Assembly (NCBI GenBank): GCA_947311845.1
Contig: CAMZMU010000075.1
Location: 23,907,421-23,971,420, forward strand
DNA: 64,000 nt
Origin: Poa pratensis
Taxonomy: Eukaryota; Streptophyta; Magnoliopsida; Poales; Poaceae
Direction: 5' to 3'
Below are positions 12,208-23,612 of this stretch, in pieces. A program made the translations under genes and the position numbers. The notes under the pieces were generated by a model. It was not told the DNA's origin and searched no databases. It saw only the letters and a program-made list of their open reading frames with translations. The first letter of the stretch is position 1. The number at the start of each line of letters is the position of its first letter.

Positions 12208-12554
12208 TGTCTTGAAGATAACCCTGAATGATCACATAATCCTTTTCTTCAAGACATACTTGCAATATGCTCAACTCACATATGACCAATCATCGGATAA
12301 CTCCTTGAGTAACAACTTGGTCATCACATGCTCTTCTTCTTGATCATATCAAATATATATCCATACACCTCGATGATCTTGATGCCAAATACTTCATTAT
12401 ATCAATATATTCATGGCATCATCCTTGAATCCAACATATGGAGTTCAAGCATTGCTTATGGACAAACACTACAAGTATAACTCAATGCAACCATTAGTCC
12501 ATAGGGATTATCATTAATTACCAAAACCACACTTGGGGGCGCCATGCCCTTTCA
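12208..12554 (-). repeat. Truncated LTR-like fragment of a second family
   Basis: On the minus strand this starts TGAAAGGGCATGGCGCCCCC and continues with a sequence common in Triticeae intergenic DNA that looks like the 5' end of an LTR. It is cut where the preceding LTR fragment ends at 12206. There is no coding content. Family not assigned. Confidence 0.45.
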
Positions 12555-13660
12555 GTTAGATTCTTCGAGTTAGTGTGAATTTCGCTTTTCCAAACCTAAT
12601 AACCGATTGGTTTTTGAAAACAACTAATTAAGAATTCGATCAACCAAAATTTAAGTTCGGTCTTGGTTGTCAAACAAAGTGACCGATGTCCTTCACCGTA
12701 GTTTAGGAATCGATTAAATTAGTTTACGTGCTTGCCCTTCGTGCAGCTAGACGCACACCGAAAATGGAATATGTAACCTTGCACTTGCTATTGCAGATCG
12801 AAGGTCTGGTCTCTCTCGCAACTCGGGGAAGCAGAAGTGGTGGAGCGATGCTGAAAAGGAGGGTGAGGGAGGAGATCGACACCAGGATGTAGAGAGAGAG
12901 AGAGGATATGTCAATGGGCGGACAATAGGAGCGGCTAGGTCATGCAGGTAGTTAAGCAGGCATCGAGTGGGTAACAAGGAGTGATTCGTGGGTGATGGGG
13001 CTACAACATGTAGGTACGAATATAAAAGTAGGGGTTGTGAGGCCTTAGAATTAGAGAAATGTTGGGCTTTTTTATAGTTTTTGTCCCAACTCATATTTTT
13101 CTGGTCTATTTGGCCCATTCGATGCCGAAGCGTAAAACCGAATTGCCTGGACTAAATTCGGTTTTCTAAACTTGATGGTCGAAATTCGGTCCAAAATTAT
13201 CGATTTTGGTTTATTCGGTTTCGATCCCAGTTTCTTCAGGTGTTTGGCCATCGGTTCATATGTCCACCCCTAATCATGACAAAGATTATGTTTTCAAACC
13301 GCGAGTTTACTTTCCACCACAAATATGGTTTGTCATACTCAAATATTTGTATAGTTTATGTGATATAGACCCAATTTTAGCTAAAGTTGCAATCCTTTTT
13401 TTTGTTTATCCAATCAATAGCCTTGAACTAAACCTCACAAATTTAGCAGTAGACTAGATATGCCAAAATTTATATTAACTAGCTAAATACTCATGCGTTG
13501 ATCTGTAAAGAAAGAATTATATGGTCATGATGCTCTAGGTAAAAAGAGACATGATGAACATTTCTTTTAGATAACATGCACGAGGCGCCCACTTTACATT
13601 AATAAAATCCCAACTACTAAGTAACAAAAAAATAGTATACTAAAGACATCACCTTAATAT
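12555..13660. other. Intergenic, no gene seen
   Basis: AT-rich sequence with several copies of the phrase ATTCGGTTTT and related AACCGAAT words on both strands (12600-13220). It suggests a decayed repeat, but no ends are recognisable. Confidence 0.5.
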
Positions 13661-13664
13661 TACA

Positions 13665-14054
13665 TTATTGCAACACCAATACAAGGATGAAACAAATGAT
13701 AAACGTTAAAAGTTTGACATACAAAACAAACAAGAATGAGTACGGGGACGGTTGGGGAGAGTAGTTTTGCCGAGAGTAAGTGTTGGAGAAGAGGTTTGCA
13801 AGCATCACCTCCATTGTTGGATGGAACTTGTTTCTTATGGGACATCGCCACAACTGTAAGAAAATAAGGGCTTTGAAAACACAATCAGCAGTTTGACACA
13901 AAAACTTCGCTTCAATTGTTAGTTTGTTTCTGATTGTCCAATGGGCCCAACATTGTGGCGCAAACAAAATCCACCAGAATATCCTAGGTTTACCAAAAAA
14001 CAGAATATGTAATCTTTTTTTACAAGAAAACGAGATGAAGAACTTGCTGGACAT
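13665..14054 (-). pseudogene. Decayed 3' end of a LINE-type ORF2
   Basis: The minus-strand translation contains AHWTIRNKLTIEAKF and ADCVFKALIFLQLWRCPIR. These resemble the conserved tail after the zinc-binding domain of grass LINE reverse transcriptases (WxxRNKxxIExxF, QxWRPL). Nothing upstream of it is readable as reverse transcriptase in this window. Confidence 0.5.
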
Positions 14055-15369
14055 GATGCTCTTGCATTAATGGAATTTGTAAATCAACGACAAGATGAGA
14101 TGGACATGAAAATCAGATGCAAGATGAAGAAGAGCAGGATGATAACGGAGAAGAAGAGTAGCAAGTAAATGAATCTCTGATATTTGGTGGAGTTGAATTC
14201 TTGGTGTGAGATCGTGCATTACGTCCACAAGTTTGGCAATACCCTCCGAACCAGGGAGATGATGTACGAATAGCATACTAGCTTGAGGTTGGGTCCTATG
14301 CAGCCTAAGCTAAGTAAGTGTAAAGCTATTGGAATACAATGACATAAAGACATTTTTAGTATAGTTATTTCAGCCATTTTCCATCATGGCTAGAGTACTT
14401 AGTGAGCAGTGGTCATGTAAATTGTCTGTTTTGCTTCATTTTCAGCAAAAATATAAAGAAAAAAAGTGGTTTTGATGTGTTCACGACACACGATTTTGAT
14501 AGGTGGAATAAAGTATATGATGGAAAAGTGTGCATTTTTTACCCCATATGGGATCCAATCCTTGCTCGCAATACAATGAGGCAGTGAGTGATAGCCAAGA
14601 CTTGTTGAATCAGCCAAACCATTTAGCAAATATTTTGCACGTGAAGAGCAGTGAGGAGAAAGAAACCGTTTAAGACAAAAAAAAATAGTGATTGAAGTGT
14701 TAAGTGGCTCACATTTTAGTATTGTGCTTTAAGAGGCCATGACGAGAGACTAGAGAAACAGAGAAAAGTTCCTTGAAATGCAAAAACTTCTTGCAGGATA
14801 ACGAGAATGCTCCACAAGTCTGCAAGTATTATTCATATGAAATAAAAAAATGGGATCTTTAGCATTTATGCTATGAAAATTAGGGAGCAGCAGAAATTTG
14901 GGACTCTAAGTAATCTATTCTTGTGGATGGAACATGTGACGTGTGGAAAAAAGAGCAAATGACACTAGTTTTCAGATTTGTTGATAATGATGCTTGTTCA
15001 CAAGAAAGGTTATTTCATCTCATACACGTGGACAACACAAAATCACTAACAATAAAAGAATGAGTTGTGTTCAATATTATCCAAGTATAGATGTGAGGGG
15101 ATTGGGTGAAAGTAAAATTTTCACGAAATCCCCTCCCATCACCAAACCCATTTAGGATGAAAATACAAACAAGGTCTGATGATTTTTCAACTTGAGACTT
15201 CATACCAAACCAAAGTGCAACCCATAACTAGTGGCGATTTTTCCAGTTGAGATTAGACAAAAATCCAAGCACGGCGCACGCGACGTCGAACCGGTAAAAC
15301 TTCTCGCCGTGCTATGAGCAGTATCAGATGGGAGTTTGTGCAAGATCCACCTTAATTTCGTGAGCACCG
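14055..15369. other. Intergenic, no gene seen
   Basis: AT-rich with only short chance ORFs. No splice-like exon structure or transposon ends were found. Confidence 0.5.
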
Positions 15370-15670
15370 TTTTGACTCCCGAATTCACGTGCTCCTGCCT
15401 ATTTTTGAAATTCATATAAATATGAAAGTACTTAAAAGAATCTGAAAAAAATAGGCAACAAACATATGCTACTGTCCTAAGTATGTGCTCATTTTAAGAT
15501 ATGTTTGTTGTCACAAATGAGAACTGGCAACAAGTGCCACTTCATCATGAAACTTCGCACATTAAACACTAGCAGATGTTTGTTGCACTTTTTTTTCAGA
15601 TATTTGGAGTGTTTTCATAATTTTATTTGAATTTCAAAAGCGGGCAGAACCACGTGAGCTCGGAGTCAAA
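15370..15670. mobile_element. MITE with long degenerate terminal inverted repeats
   Basis: The left arm TTTTGACTCCCGAATTCACG and the reverse complement of the right arm TTTGACTCCGAGCTCACGTG align, and the match continues inward through TTTTGAAATTCA. The element is about 300 bp and AT-rich inside. It lies just upstream of the acyl-activating enzyme gene. TSD not resolved. Confidence 0.65.
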
Positions 15671-16004
15671 GGGATTTTCGCTTAATTTCCTTTTACCTTC
15701 AATCGCCCGAAAGAACAACAGAGTCTGCCGCGGCAACGACTGAAATCGAAAGGCAGCCAACAACACGTGTTCGGATCAGATCAATCAAACTCGCGCTGCT
15801 TTAGAAAAAGACCGAGCTCTATCTAATTCATCGGATAATCTGACAGGCACACACAGCTGAGCTGACACCTCCATCTCGTCTGTCCCCGTCGGTAGGTTGC
15901 TCGCCCGTTCGGTACACCTGCCGTCCCTGCCCACGAGTTCCCCGCATCTAGCGGGAAGCTTCGTCACTAGTAGCACCACCAGCAGCTCGCGCGCGCACGC
16001 GGAC

Positions 16005-19000
16005 ATGGCCGCGGCGCACAAGCCCCTGGCGGCGATCACCGCCGACGACCTCGCCGCGGCGGGGGCGGCCGATGCCGCCGCCCTCCACTCGGCGGTCCGG
16101 GGCGAGATCGGCGCCACCGGCGGCCGCAGGCCCGCCGCGGCGTGGGCGGAGCTCTCGCGGGCCGCGCTCCGCCCGGAATTCCCGTTCGCCGTCCACCGGA
16201 TGCTCTACTACGGCTGCTACGCCGGGTTCCCGTCCCCCACGCCGCCCGCCTGGACGCCCGACCCGTAAGAGCCCCAGCCTTCCCGAAAGCTCCCTCCTTT
16301 GTTCTAGCGCGATGCTCTGCCGACGTGTTGGGGGTTTTTCTTCGATTTTGCAGCGAGGAGGCGGCCCTCACCAATGTCGGCCGCGTCCTGGAGGCGCGGG
16401 GGAGGGAGCTCATCGGCGAAGCGTACAAGGATCCTATCACCAGCTTCCGGGACTTCCACAACTTCTCCAACCAGAATCCACAGGTAATCAGCGATTTCAC
16501 TTGTTTTTCCTCCATTACTAGAGAAGTGGGCTTACGGTTTCAGTCCGGTTTCTGTCGTTAAAGAACAGACATACTGGAAGTTGGTCTTTGAGGAGATGGG
16601 CATTACATTCAGCGAGGAGCCATCTTGCATCTTGTGCGACAGTGATGCGTACCCCGGTGGCGAATGGTTGCCGGGAGCTGTCCTGAATGCCGCTGCGAAT
16701 TGCCTGACTGCTAAACCTGGAAGGAATTCCGGCGACCTTGCCATTGTCTGGAGGGATGAGGGGAAGGATTCTGAGCCCCTCAACTTTGTGACTTTGGAGG
16801 AATTGAGGAAAAAAGTTTGGTAATGATATACCGCTGTAAATAAATATGACTAGTTATGACCATATAACTATGTTTGTTTCATTGAAATCTAACTCCACAA
16901 GCGCTTCTTTCACTTCTGTCTAGAGCAGCCTGGTGGCAAATGCGCTCGATGCACTTGACCTGGCAAAGGGATCTGCTATTGCAATTGACATGCCCATGAA
17001 TGTGAATGCCGTTGTTATCTACCTCGCGGTCGTGTTAGCAGGATACATTGTTGTCTCAATTGCAGACAGCTTTGCTGCACCTGCAATATCGACAAGGCTA
17101 AAGATATCGGAGGCAAAAGCAATTTTCACCCAGGTATTTAGTTAGTCCTGTTACCACCATATTATTTGATGAATGTACATGTTGTGCAATTGTCTAATAA
17201 TATGCTTAATTTCTGAATTTTTTGTGCTTCTATATATAAAGTTAACGTTCTGGCAATATTGACACGTTATTTTGCTTGTTAGGATTGCATCCTCCGTGAT
17301 GACAAGGAACTGCCATTGTACAGGTTCGTTGCTGAAGTGCACAGGCATTGATCATATAATTCATAATCAGAATTTGTTTCTCACAAATCATTTTTTTGTT
17401 CTTCAGTAGAGTAGTGGAGGCCAAGGCCCCTATGGCTATCGTGATCCCTGCAAGGGGGTCCACACCGATAAAAGGACTCCGAACTGATGACCTTTCTTGG
17501 CAAGATTTTCTTGGAAGGGCTGATCGTACGAAGTATGTTAGTTTCTGATTATTCCTTTCCTGTGCTAACTTTGTAGTGCTCATTCTCCTGAATGACTATC
17601 CCTCCCCCTTTATATAGTTAGATTGCACTAAAACGGCAAAAAAATGCAGGGCTGATGTTTACACCGCAGTCGAGCAACCTGCCTACCAGTTCAGTAATAT
17701 CCTATTTTCATCGGGGACCACAGGTGACCTCTAATTTTGATATGTGGTGATTTATTTGTCAGTTCCAGTATACATTATCTATGTACAATTACCTGCTGGT
17801 CTATTATTTACATTAACATGCAGCAGTAGTTCCTCACTAACAATTACTCCCTCTGTTCCACAATGTAAGCCTTTTCAGCAGTCTAGCTTACATTATGGAA
17901 CAGAGGTAGTAGTAGATTATGAGTTTATCCAATACTATTCAAACCTTCTGACAGTCCCTCGTTTTCAGGAGAGCCAAAGGCGATTCCGTGGACACATTTG
18001 ACCCCTCTTAAGGCCGCTGCTGATGGATGGTGTCACATGGATATTCGTAAAGGTGATGTTGTTGCTTGGCCTACAAACCTTGGTTGGATGATGGGCCCCT
18101 GGCTTGTCTATGCGTCTTTACTGAATGGAGCTTCGATGGCGCTGTATAATGGCTCCCCGAATAGTGCAGGTTTTGCGAAGTTTGTACAGGTAAAGTTAGT
18201 TAGATAGCAGATAATTCGGTTTTGCAAAAGAAAAGCTGCATGTGCATTTTATTATCTTAGTGATGTTCTTTGGGTACTCGGTACACAATATATCTCAGCT
18301 GTTTGACATGCTTATGCACTCATGCCTTGTTAGGAAAGTTCAGTCCTTCAAGGAAAAGGATGTTATGCATATGAAATATCCTGTTATTTTCTGTTGCACT
18401 GGCCATTTGATCTGCACTGTTTCTGTTGTTAATCAAAAATCATGGTTTACATCCGTTACATTCTGTTTTTTTCCTCATTTCATTACTGGCTATTATATTG
18501 ACTTGCAGGATGCTAAGGTGACAATGCTTGGAGTTGTACCCAGCATTGTTCGCACATGGAAGAATACAGATTGTACTGCGGGATTTGATTGGTCAACCAT
18601 CAGGTAGTTTCTGGATTGGTCGACCCTCTACGCCTTTTTATTCTGTTTAGAAATATTATGCCGATGCCATCTTGTTTAACACCGATACTGTTCATTTCTG
18701 CAGATGCTTTAGCTCAACTGGAGAGGCATCAAGTGTGGATGATTATTTGTGGCTAATGGGAAGAGCTTGCTACAAGCCAGTAATCGAGTACTGTGGTGGC
18801 ACAGAAATTGGTGGCGGATTTGTTACTGGATCCCTGCTGCAACCTCAGGCCTTGTCAGCATTCAGTACACCTGCCATGGGTTGTAATCTGTTTATTCTTG
18901 ACAGCGGTGGGAATCCCTTGGTTAGTGTCAGCATGGAATTAACCACAATTTTCTTTTGATGCAATGGTTCCATTGAGAATTGTTTGATCATATTTTCCCT

Positions 19001-20045
19001 ACCAATATACATTAACATTATCATATGTTATAGAGACGGAACAATGCAACTCATACATCAGTTTCATTTGGCCACCAAATGATACGTCCCATCTACCACT
19101 TGCACATTCTTTGACACATCACATAATATGGATCCTTGTTTGATTTGGACTCTAGCAGTCTATTGACTTATCTTGAACTAATGTCAGTGCAATTTTTCGA
19201 ATTTACAGCCACAGGACTCTGCTGGTATTGGAGAACTTGCGCTCGACCCAACATTATTTGGATCATCAACGACACTGCTAAATGCTGATCACCATGAGGT
19301 GTACTTCAGTGGAATGCCAGAATGGAATGCGAAAGTATGTATATTTGTCCTTGGCTCCTTGCTCTGATCCTCAAAGGTTGAGACACTAACCACATGACTC
19401 TCTATGCAGGTCCTCCGGAGGCATGGCGATGAATTTGAGCGTACTGCAGATGGATATTATAGGGCACATGGACGCACAGATGATACAATGAACCTTGGTG
19501 GAATTAAGGTATAAATGTGGTAACACGCAACTCATTTGCAAACCACAGCTTTAATCGGCCCATCCATTGATTTTGTATGATCGGTTTCAGGTCAGTTCCA
19601 TCGAGATTGAGAGGATCTGCAACAGGGTGAATGATGCCATTCTTGAAACAGCAGCTATTGGGGTTCCACCTGTAGGCGGCGGCCCCGAACAATTAACCAT
19701 AGCCGTCGTATTCAATGATCAAAGTCGGCAAGCAGAAGATTTGAATCAACTGAGACTAATGTTCAATTCTGCTCTGAAGAAACTGAATCCTCTTTTCAAG
19801 GTGCTTCGATTGTTCGCCTGAACTGCACTTTGATAACTTATTTTTTTAAAGGGAAATACTTATAAAATGTCACGTCATACTTTGCCTTGATTGACACCAC
19901 ATAGCTCTGTTCTTTCACTAATCCCCTTTGTATGCAGGTTTCATCAGTCATTGCGGTGCCATCGCTCCCTAGAACCGCCTCGAACAAGGTCATGAGGAGA
20001 GTCCTGCGCAAGGAGTTAACCCAGGCAAAGCACTCTAAAATCTAG
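16005..20045 (+). CDS. AAE18: Probable acyl-activating enzyme 17/18, peroxisomal
   Basis: Exons: 16005-16264, 16354-16483, 16569-16819, 16929-17133, 17283-17323, 17407-17532, 17650-17723, 17969-18189, 18509-18603, 18704-18920, 19209-19334, 19410-19508, 19591-19800, 19938-20045. All introns are GT-AG, phases agree, and the spliced frame is 720 residues, close to Arabidopsis AAE18. It belongs to the AMP-forming acyl-CoA synthetase family, which adenylates a carboxylic acid and transfers it to CoA. The P-loop [15 protein letters not shown] is near residue 357, the [11 protein letters not shown] region near 510, and [13 protein letters not shown] near 603-615. The C-terminus SKI is a plausible PTS1 peroxisomal signal. 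The start is the first ATG of the GC-rich first exon, in GCGGACATGGCC context. Physiological substrate unknown; relatives are implicated in auxin-precursor (2,4-DB) activation. Exon 4 has a tandem acceptor. Confidence 0.92.
17847..17909. mobile_element. 63-bp Stowaway-type MITE in intron 7 of the AAE gene
   Basis: It begins CTCCCTCTGTTCC and ends GGAACAGAGGTAG, inverted repeats typical of Stowaway (Tc1/mariner) MITEs, and is flanked by TA at 17845-17846 and 17910-17911. It is very short, almost only the two arms. Confidence 0.85.
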
Positions 20046-20415
20046 ATGTTTAGGAAGAGTATTCTGCACCTCTTAAAATTACAGGGGGTCACATACCAAA
20101 CTGTTAATATTATTACACATATTAGCTCACGCCTTCAGAAATCCAGTTGTAATTTTACACATCCATTGTATAGAGAGACTAATTTACCCTGCTGACATGG
20201 ATGATGATGTACTAATTAAGTATGATTGCTACCATGCGCGTGTTTTTTGTTTTCCCTGAAAAGATCACCATTCACCTGTATTTAGCCGTGCTTAGTTGGT
20301 TAGTATCTGATATTGTTGCAAGGACAAAACTGGCCTCTGCAGCACTGAGGTAACTCGTTACTCCAGTTCATTCTCTGGTGTTGTTGAAACGGCAATATCT
20401 GTTTTTTTTTTGGAA
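20046..20415. other. 3' flank of the AAE gene
   Basis: Likely 3' UTR and downstream sequence. No second gene is seen before the Helitron-like start near 20416. Confidence 0.5.
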
Positions 20416-20439
20416 TCTCTTCTTTCCTATCTAAAAGAA

Positions 20440-20696
20440 AACATTGGTTCCTTAGTCTGCCACCAAAACCACTACGCCAAAACCTTCATCCAACTCTCCC
20501 GTACCCCCACATCGCAGATATTTTTCCCGCACACACCAAATGCTGGAATTTAATCAGTGACTTTAATTAACATTGGTTCCTTAGTCTGCCACCAAAACCA
20601 CTACGCCAAAACCTTCGTCCAACTCTCCCGTACCCCACATCGCAGATATTTTTCCCGCACACACCAAATGCTGGAATTTAATCAGTGACTTTAATT
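20440..20696 (+). repeat. 129-bp tandem duplication at the Helitron 5' end
   Basis: The segment starting AACATTGGTTCCTTAGTCTG at 20440 is repeated immediately at 20569. The copies differ by one C in a run of Cs and one A/G change, so the duplication is recent. Confidence 0.9.
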
Positions 20697-21101
20697 AGCA
20701 GATCCAATTTGTCGGAAACGTACATATAAGAACGAATCCAATCTTTCCCATGTTCAATACAGCCACGAAATCAATCCTCAATCAGCATTAAATGTCGCTA
20801 ATTTCTCGCATGCCCCATCATATATACTCACGCATGCCTCATCACAATACATCCCACGACCTGCCTCATCACTAAACACACACTTCTGCGGCACATCACA
20901 ATACATCCCATGCAGAGTCAGTTTATTGTCCGTCGCCCTGGTACGATTAGAGTGATGGCACCTCCGCCGGCCCCAGCCCTCGCCTGCTTGCCTCCGATCA
21001 CCAGGCAAACCAAAATCTGACGTTCATATCTTTCCTGCACTAGATCCAGAAATTGGCATTATCTCGTATTCTAATGATTATTCTCATATTTATTTATACA
21101 G

Positions 21102-21622
21102 GGAAGTAATATTCAACGATGTGGAATGCTTGCACACCCACAGCTCCTGGGATACCACGGCCAAAATTATCTCTGGTCGAATCAAAGAAACAAGAAACAG
21201 AAATATTGTCTACCGTGCCATCCTCACCGACATCGCTGTAAGTTGATACTCGGTGCTCTCGCGTTGCCACTAATGATCTTGCATAAGTAAACAATCTATT
21301 CTGGCAGGGTGACAAAATGGAAGCAATAGCAGAATGTCAGCAGGCATATCGTTTCAACAGCGACCTGCGGACCGGCTCTGTTTACTTATTCAGATGTGTG
21401 GGATTCAAGGAGGCTGACGACACACCAACTGCGTTGACCATTCCAAGAGGATATTACCTCGTCATGCACAGTCGCACACAGGTTACTCTTGCTGGACCTG
21501 ACGTATTAATCCCTCGGTTACCGTCGAGGTTCAATGATTTCAGTACTGTGGCAAGACTGCCAAACAAATTGCTTACATGCAAGTATATTTATTTGGGTCC
21601 GCCTAGGGAGCAGTTCGACTGA
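21102..21622 (+). pseudogene. RPA70-like OB-fold fragment inside the Helitron
   Basis: There are two exons, 21102-21237 and 21308-21622, with a 70-base GT-AG intron and consistent phase. The joined frame has the pattern of a replication protein A DNA-binding OB fold: IISGRIKETRN, VYRAILTDIAGDKMEAIA, FNSDLRTGSVYLF and GYYLVMHSRTQVTL. Such RPA-like genes are commonly carried by plant Helitrons. The frame ends (REQFD stop) where a TIR element begins at 21614, so the natural C-terminal part is lost. No start codon precedes the first exon. Confidence 0.6.
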
Positions 21623-22075
21623 GAACTAACTTAGTTCTTAGTCGGCTGACGTCAGCCTTTCTTCCCCGTCTCCGGCGACCACGTTCCATCTCTGGCGAGC
21701 TCCTTCCCCCGCAGCCACCGCCGGCCTAACCGCCTTCCTCCCTGCCCGCGGCCGGCGCGCTACCGCGACGCCTCGCCGCCCCGCCCTGCCTCGAGCTCCT
21801 TCGCCGGTCTGCCACCGCCCCGGCTATCCCTCTAAGCCCCGCCCCTTCTTCTCCGGCGACCCCGCACCCTGCACCCCCCCCCCAGTTAAGTCACTCCTCG
21901 ACTCCGCCGCGGCCAGCCACGGCTGCGGCGGCTGCGGCTCAGCTTGGCGCCGCCGCCATCGCGAGGAAGAAGAAGACCCTAGGGTTAGCACGAATCTTGG
22001 CGCGTTGATGAACGGTGGATGAGTCGAGGAGGCGATGACGTCACCCGACTGAGAACTAAGCAAGTTCTCAGTCGA
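21614..22075. mobile_element. GC-rich TIR element with palindromic ends, Mutator-like or unknown
   Basis: The left end (CGACTGAGAACTAACTTAG, then TTCTTAGTCGG and TGACGTCA) and the right end (TGACGTCA, then CGACTGAGAACTAAGC and AGTTCTCAGTCG) are inverted copies, and each end is itself a palindrome. The interior is about 400 bp, unusually GC- and CpG-rich, like the 5' end of a grass gene. That is the pattern of a gene-fragment-carrying Mutator-like element. The TSD was not resolved. It ends the RPA-like frame of the Helitron. Confidence 0.55.
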
Positions 22076-23301
22076 CTCAGCCCTAGCAAAACCATATTTA
22101 TTTCTTACATGTTCAACATTTGAGTAGTTTCAAGCTTTGCAAATATATCATATTAATGTGTAGTTGCGTCCACTTTTAGATGTCATTGGGTTGGTTGTGC
22201 ATGTCGAGCCAATTCATGTATAACATAAGAAGATTAAAACGTTACCTTGACTTCTATTTAGCATCCTTTTTTTCAACAGTTGCTTCTTCCGCATTCTTTT
22301 ACTACCTTCCCTCATTGACACATTTGATATTGACAACATAAAAAATGCAGACAACAGCAAAAATGCAGAGCCTGAACCTGGCCAAAAAAAATAGTACCAT
22401 CAGAAATAAGAAATCTGTTGCAAAGGCTTAACTTGAATTTGCATGTGACGAGCAATTAGGCCAGTAACCATAGACGTAAAACAGGCTTGCAAGGGAACAA
22501 GAAATTTATGAATAATATATTGCACTAAATGTGTCACAAGTGAGCCTATATGGAATGTACAAGTATTAATTATTATTAAACAAGCAAGCGTTTTTTATTA
22601 AGGAAAAACAAATCTCTAGAAGTTCAATCATGTGACCAGTCAACTGAGTTGTATACTTGCATTCATATAATTAGATAGTACAGATTCTGGGTTGCTTATA
22701 TGTGTGCCGATTAATCAGTCATGTTTGATGTTGGAAGCGTCCAGCTTGTTTTGCAAATTACTAGGGAGTTAGATGCCATTATAATGGATAATAAGCCTTT
22801 TGATAATCTGAGAGTGGGCATACAGTTCATACCTGTTTGTTTTTCTTTATGCTATGTTCAAGCAACTGTAGCAAGGGATTTGCATGGATGTGCTAACTTC
22901 ACGAAGGAGTTGAGGTCTAGCTCTACAAATTGTAGGCCTGGTAATAATTGAAATGACAGGTCACCTTCCTCATAAATAGACAGAAGAATTTTCGTAGTCA
23001 CCTTCCAAAACCATAGATTTTCCCACGAGATCAAATCGGGAATCACGCGCGCAGACGCGATTTCTTTCCAAACAAATTAACACACAGCCAAGAGCTCTGC
23101 GCCAGGAAACCTTGCCAAAACTAAATTCTACGCGTGCGAGGCTGCGACCAAACCAGCACGGCGAGCACACCACTCAGACCGAGCTTGAGGGTGAGGACTC
23201 CGTTAACTTGGGCTGCGAGGGTATGGCTACACGCCACACGCGCCGTCCTCGCTTTCTGCCCCGCAGTCATGCTTGATTAAGATCCTACCTTTTCCTTGCA
23301 G
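22076..23301. other. Helitron interior without recognisable gene
   Basis: AT-rich. One 76-codon open frame at 22721-22951 has no similarity I recognise and may be another worn exon of the Helitron gene. Nothing else is supported. Confidence 0.4.
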
Positions 23302-23612
23302 ATGGATTCTCCGAAAGGGTCCAGTAAACGTACTCCTTTCGGCGACTTGCCCAACACCATCGACAGAGGTAACAACGATGATAGAATGTGTAATTGCAAT
23401 ATGTGATGCTCGATATCTGACTACACTGTGTATTTTAAATAGGTGTTGTCGACACCAGTAATGGAGATGAACCTACATATGCAAAAGAACGCAATAGGCA
23501 ACGTGCTCGAGAGCGATATGCACAGATGGATCCAGAAAAGAAAGATGAACGGAATAGAAAGCGTCGTGAAGCCTATATGACTTCGCTGGATCAATTAATA
23601 GACCACAGATAA
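23302..23612 (+). CDS. N-terminal part of a Helitron-type protein, truncated
   Basis: Exons 23302-23368 and 23443-23612 are joined by a 74-base GT-AG intron and give a 78-residue protein beginning [16 protein letters not shown] and continuing with a highly charged stretch ([30 protein letters not shown]). This matches the basic N-terminal segment I associate with Triticeae Helitron helicase-like proteins. It stops at 23610-23612 without Rep or helicase domains. The position, about 2 kb after the RPA-like exons on the same strand, fits a degraded Helitron coding region. Confidence 0.5.
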
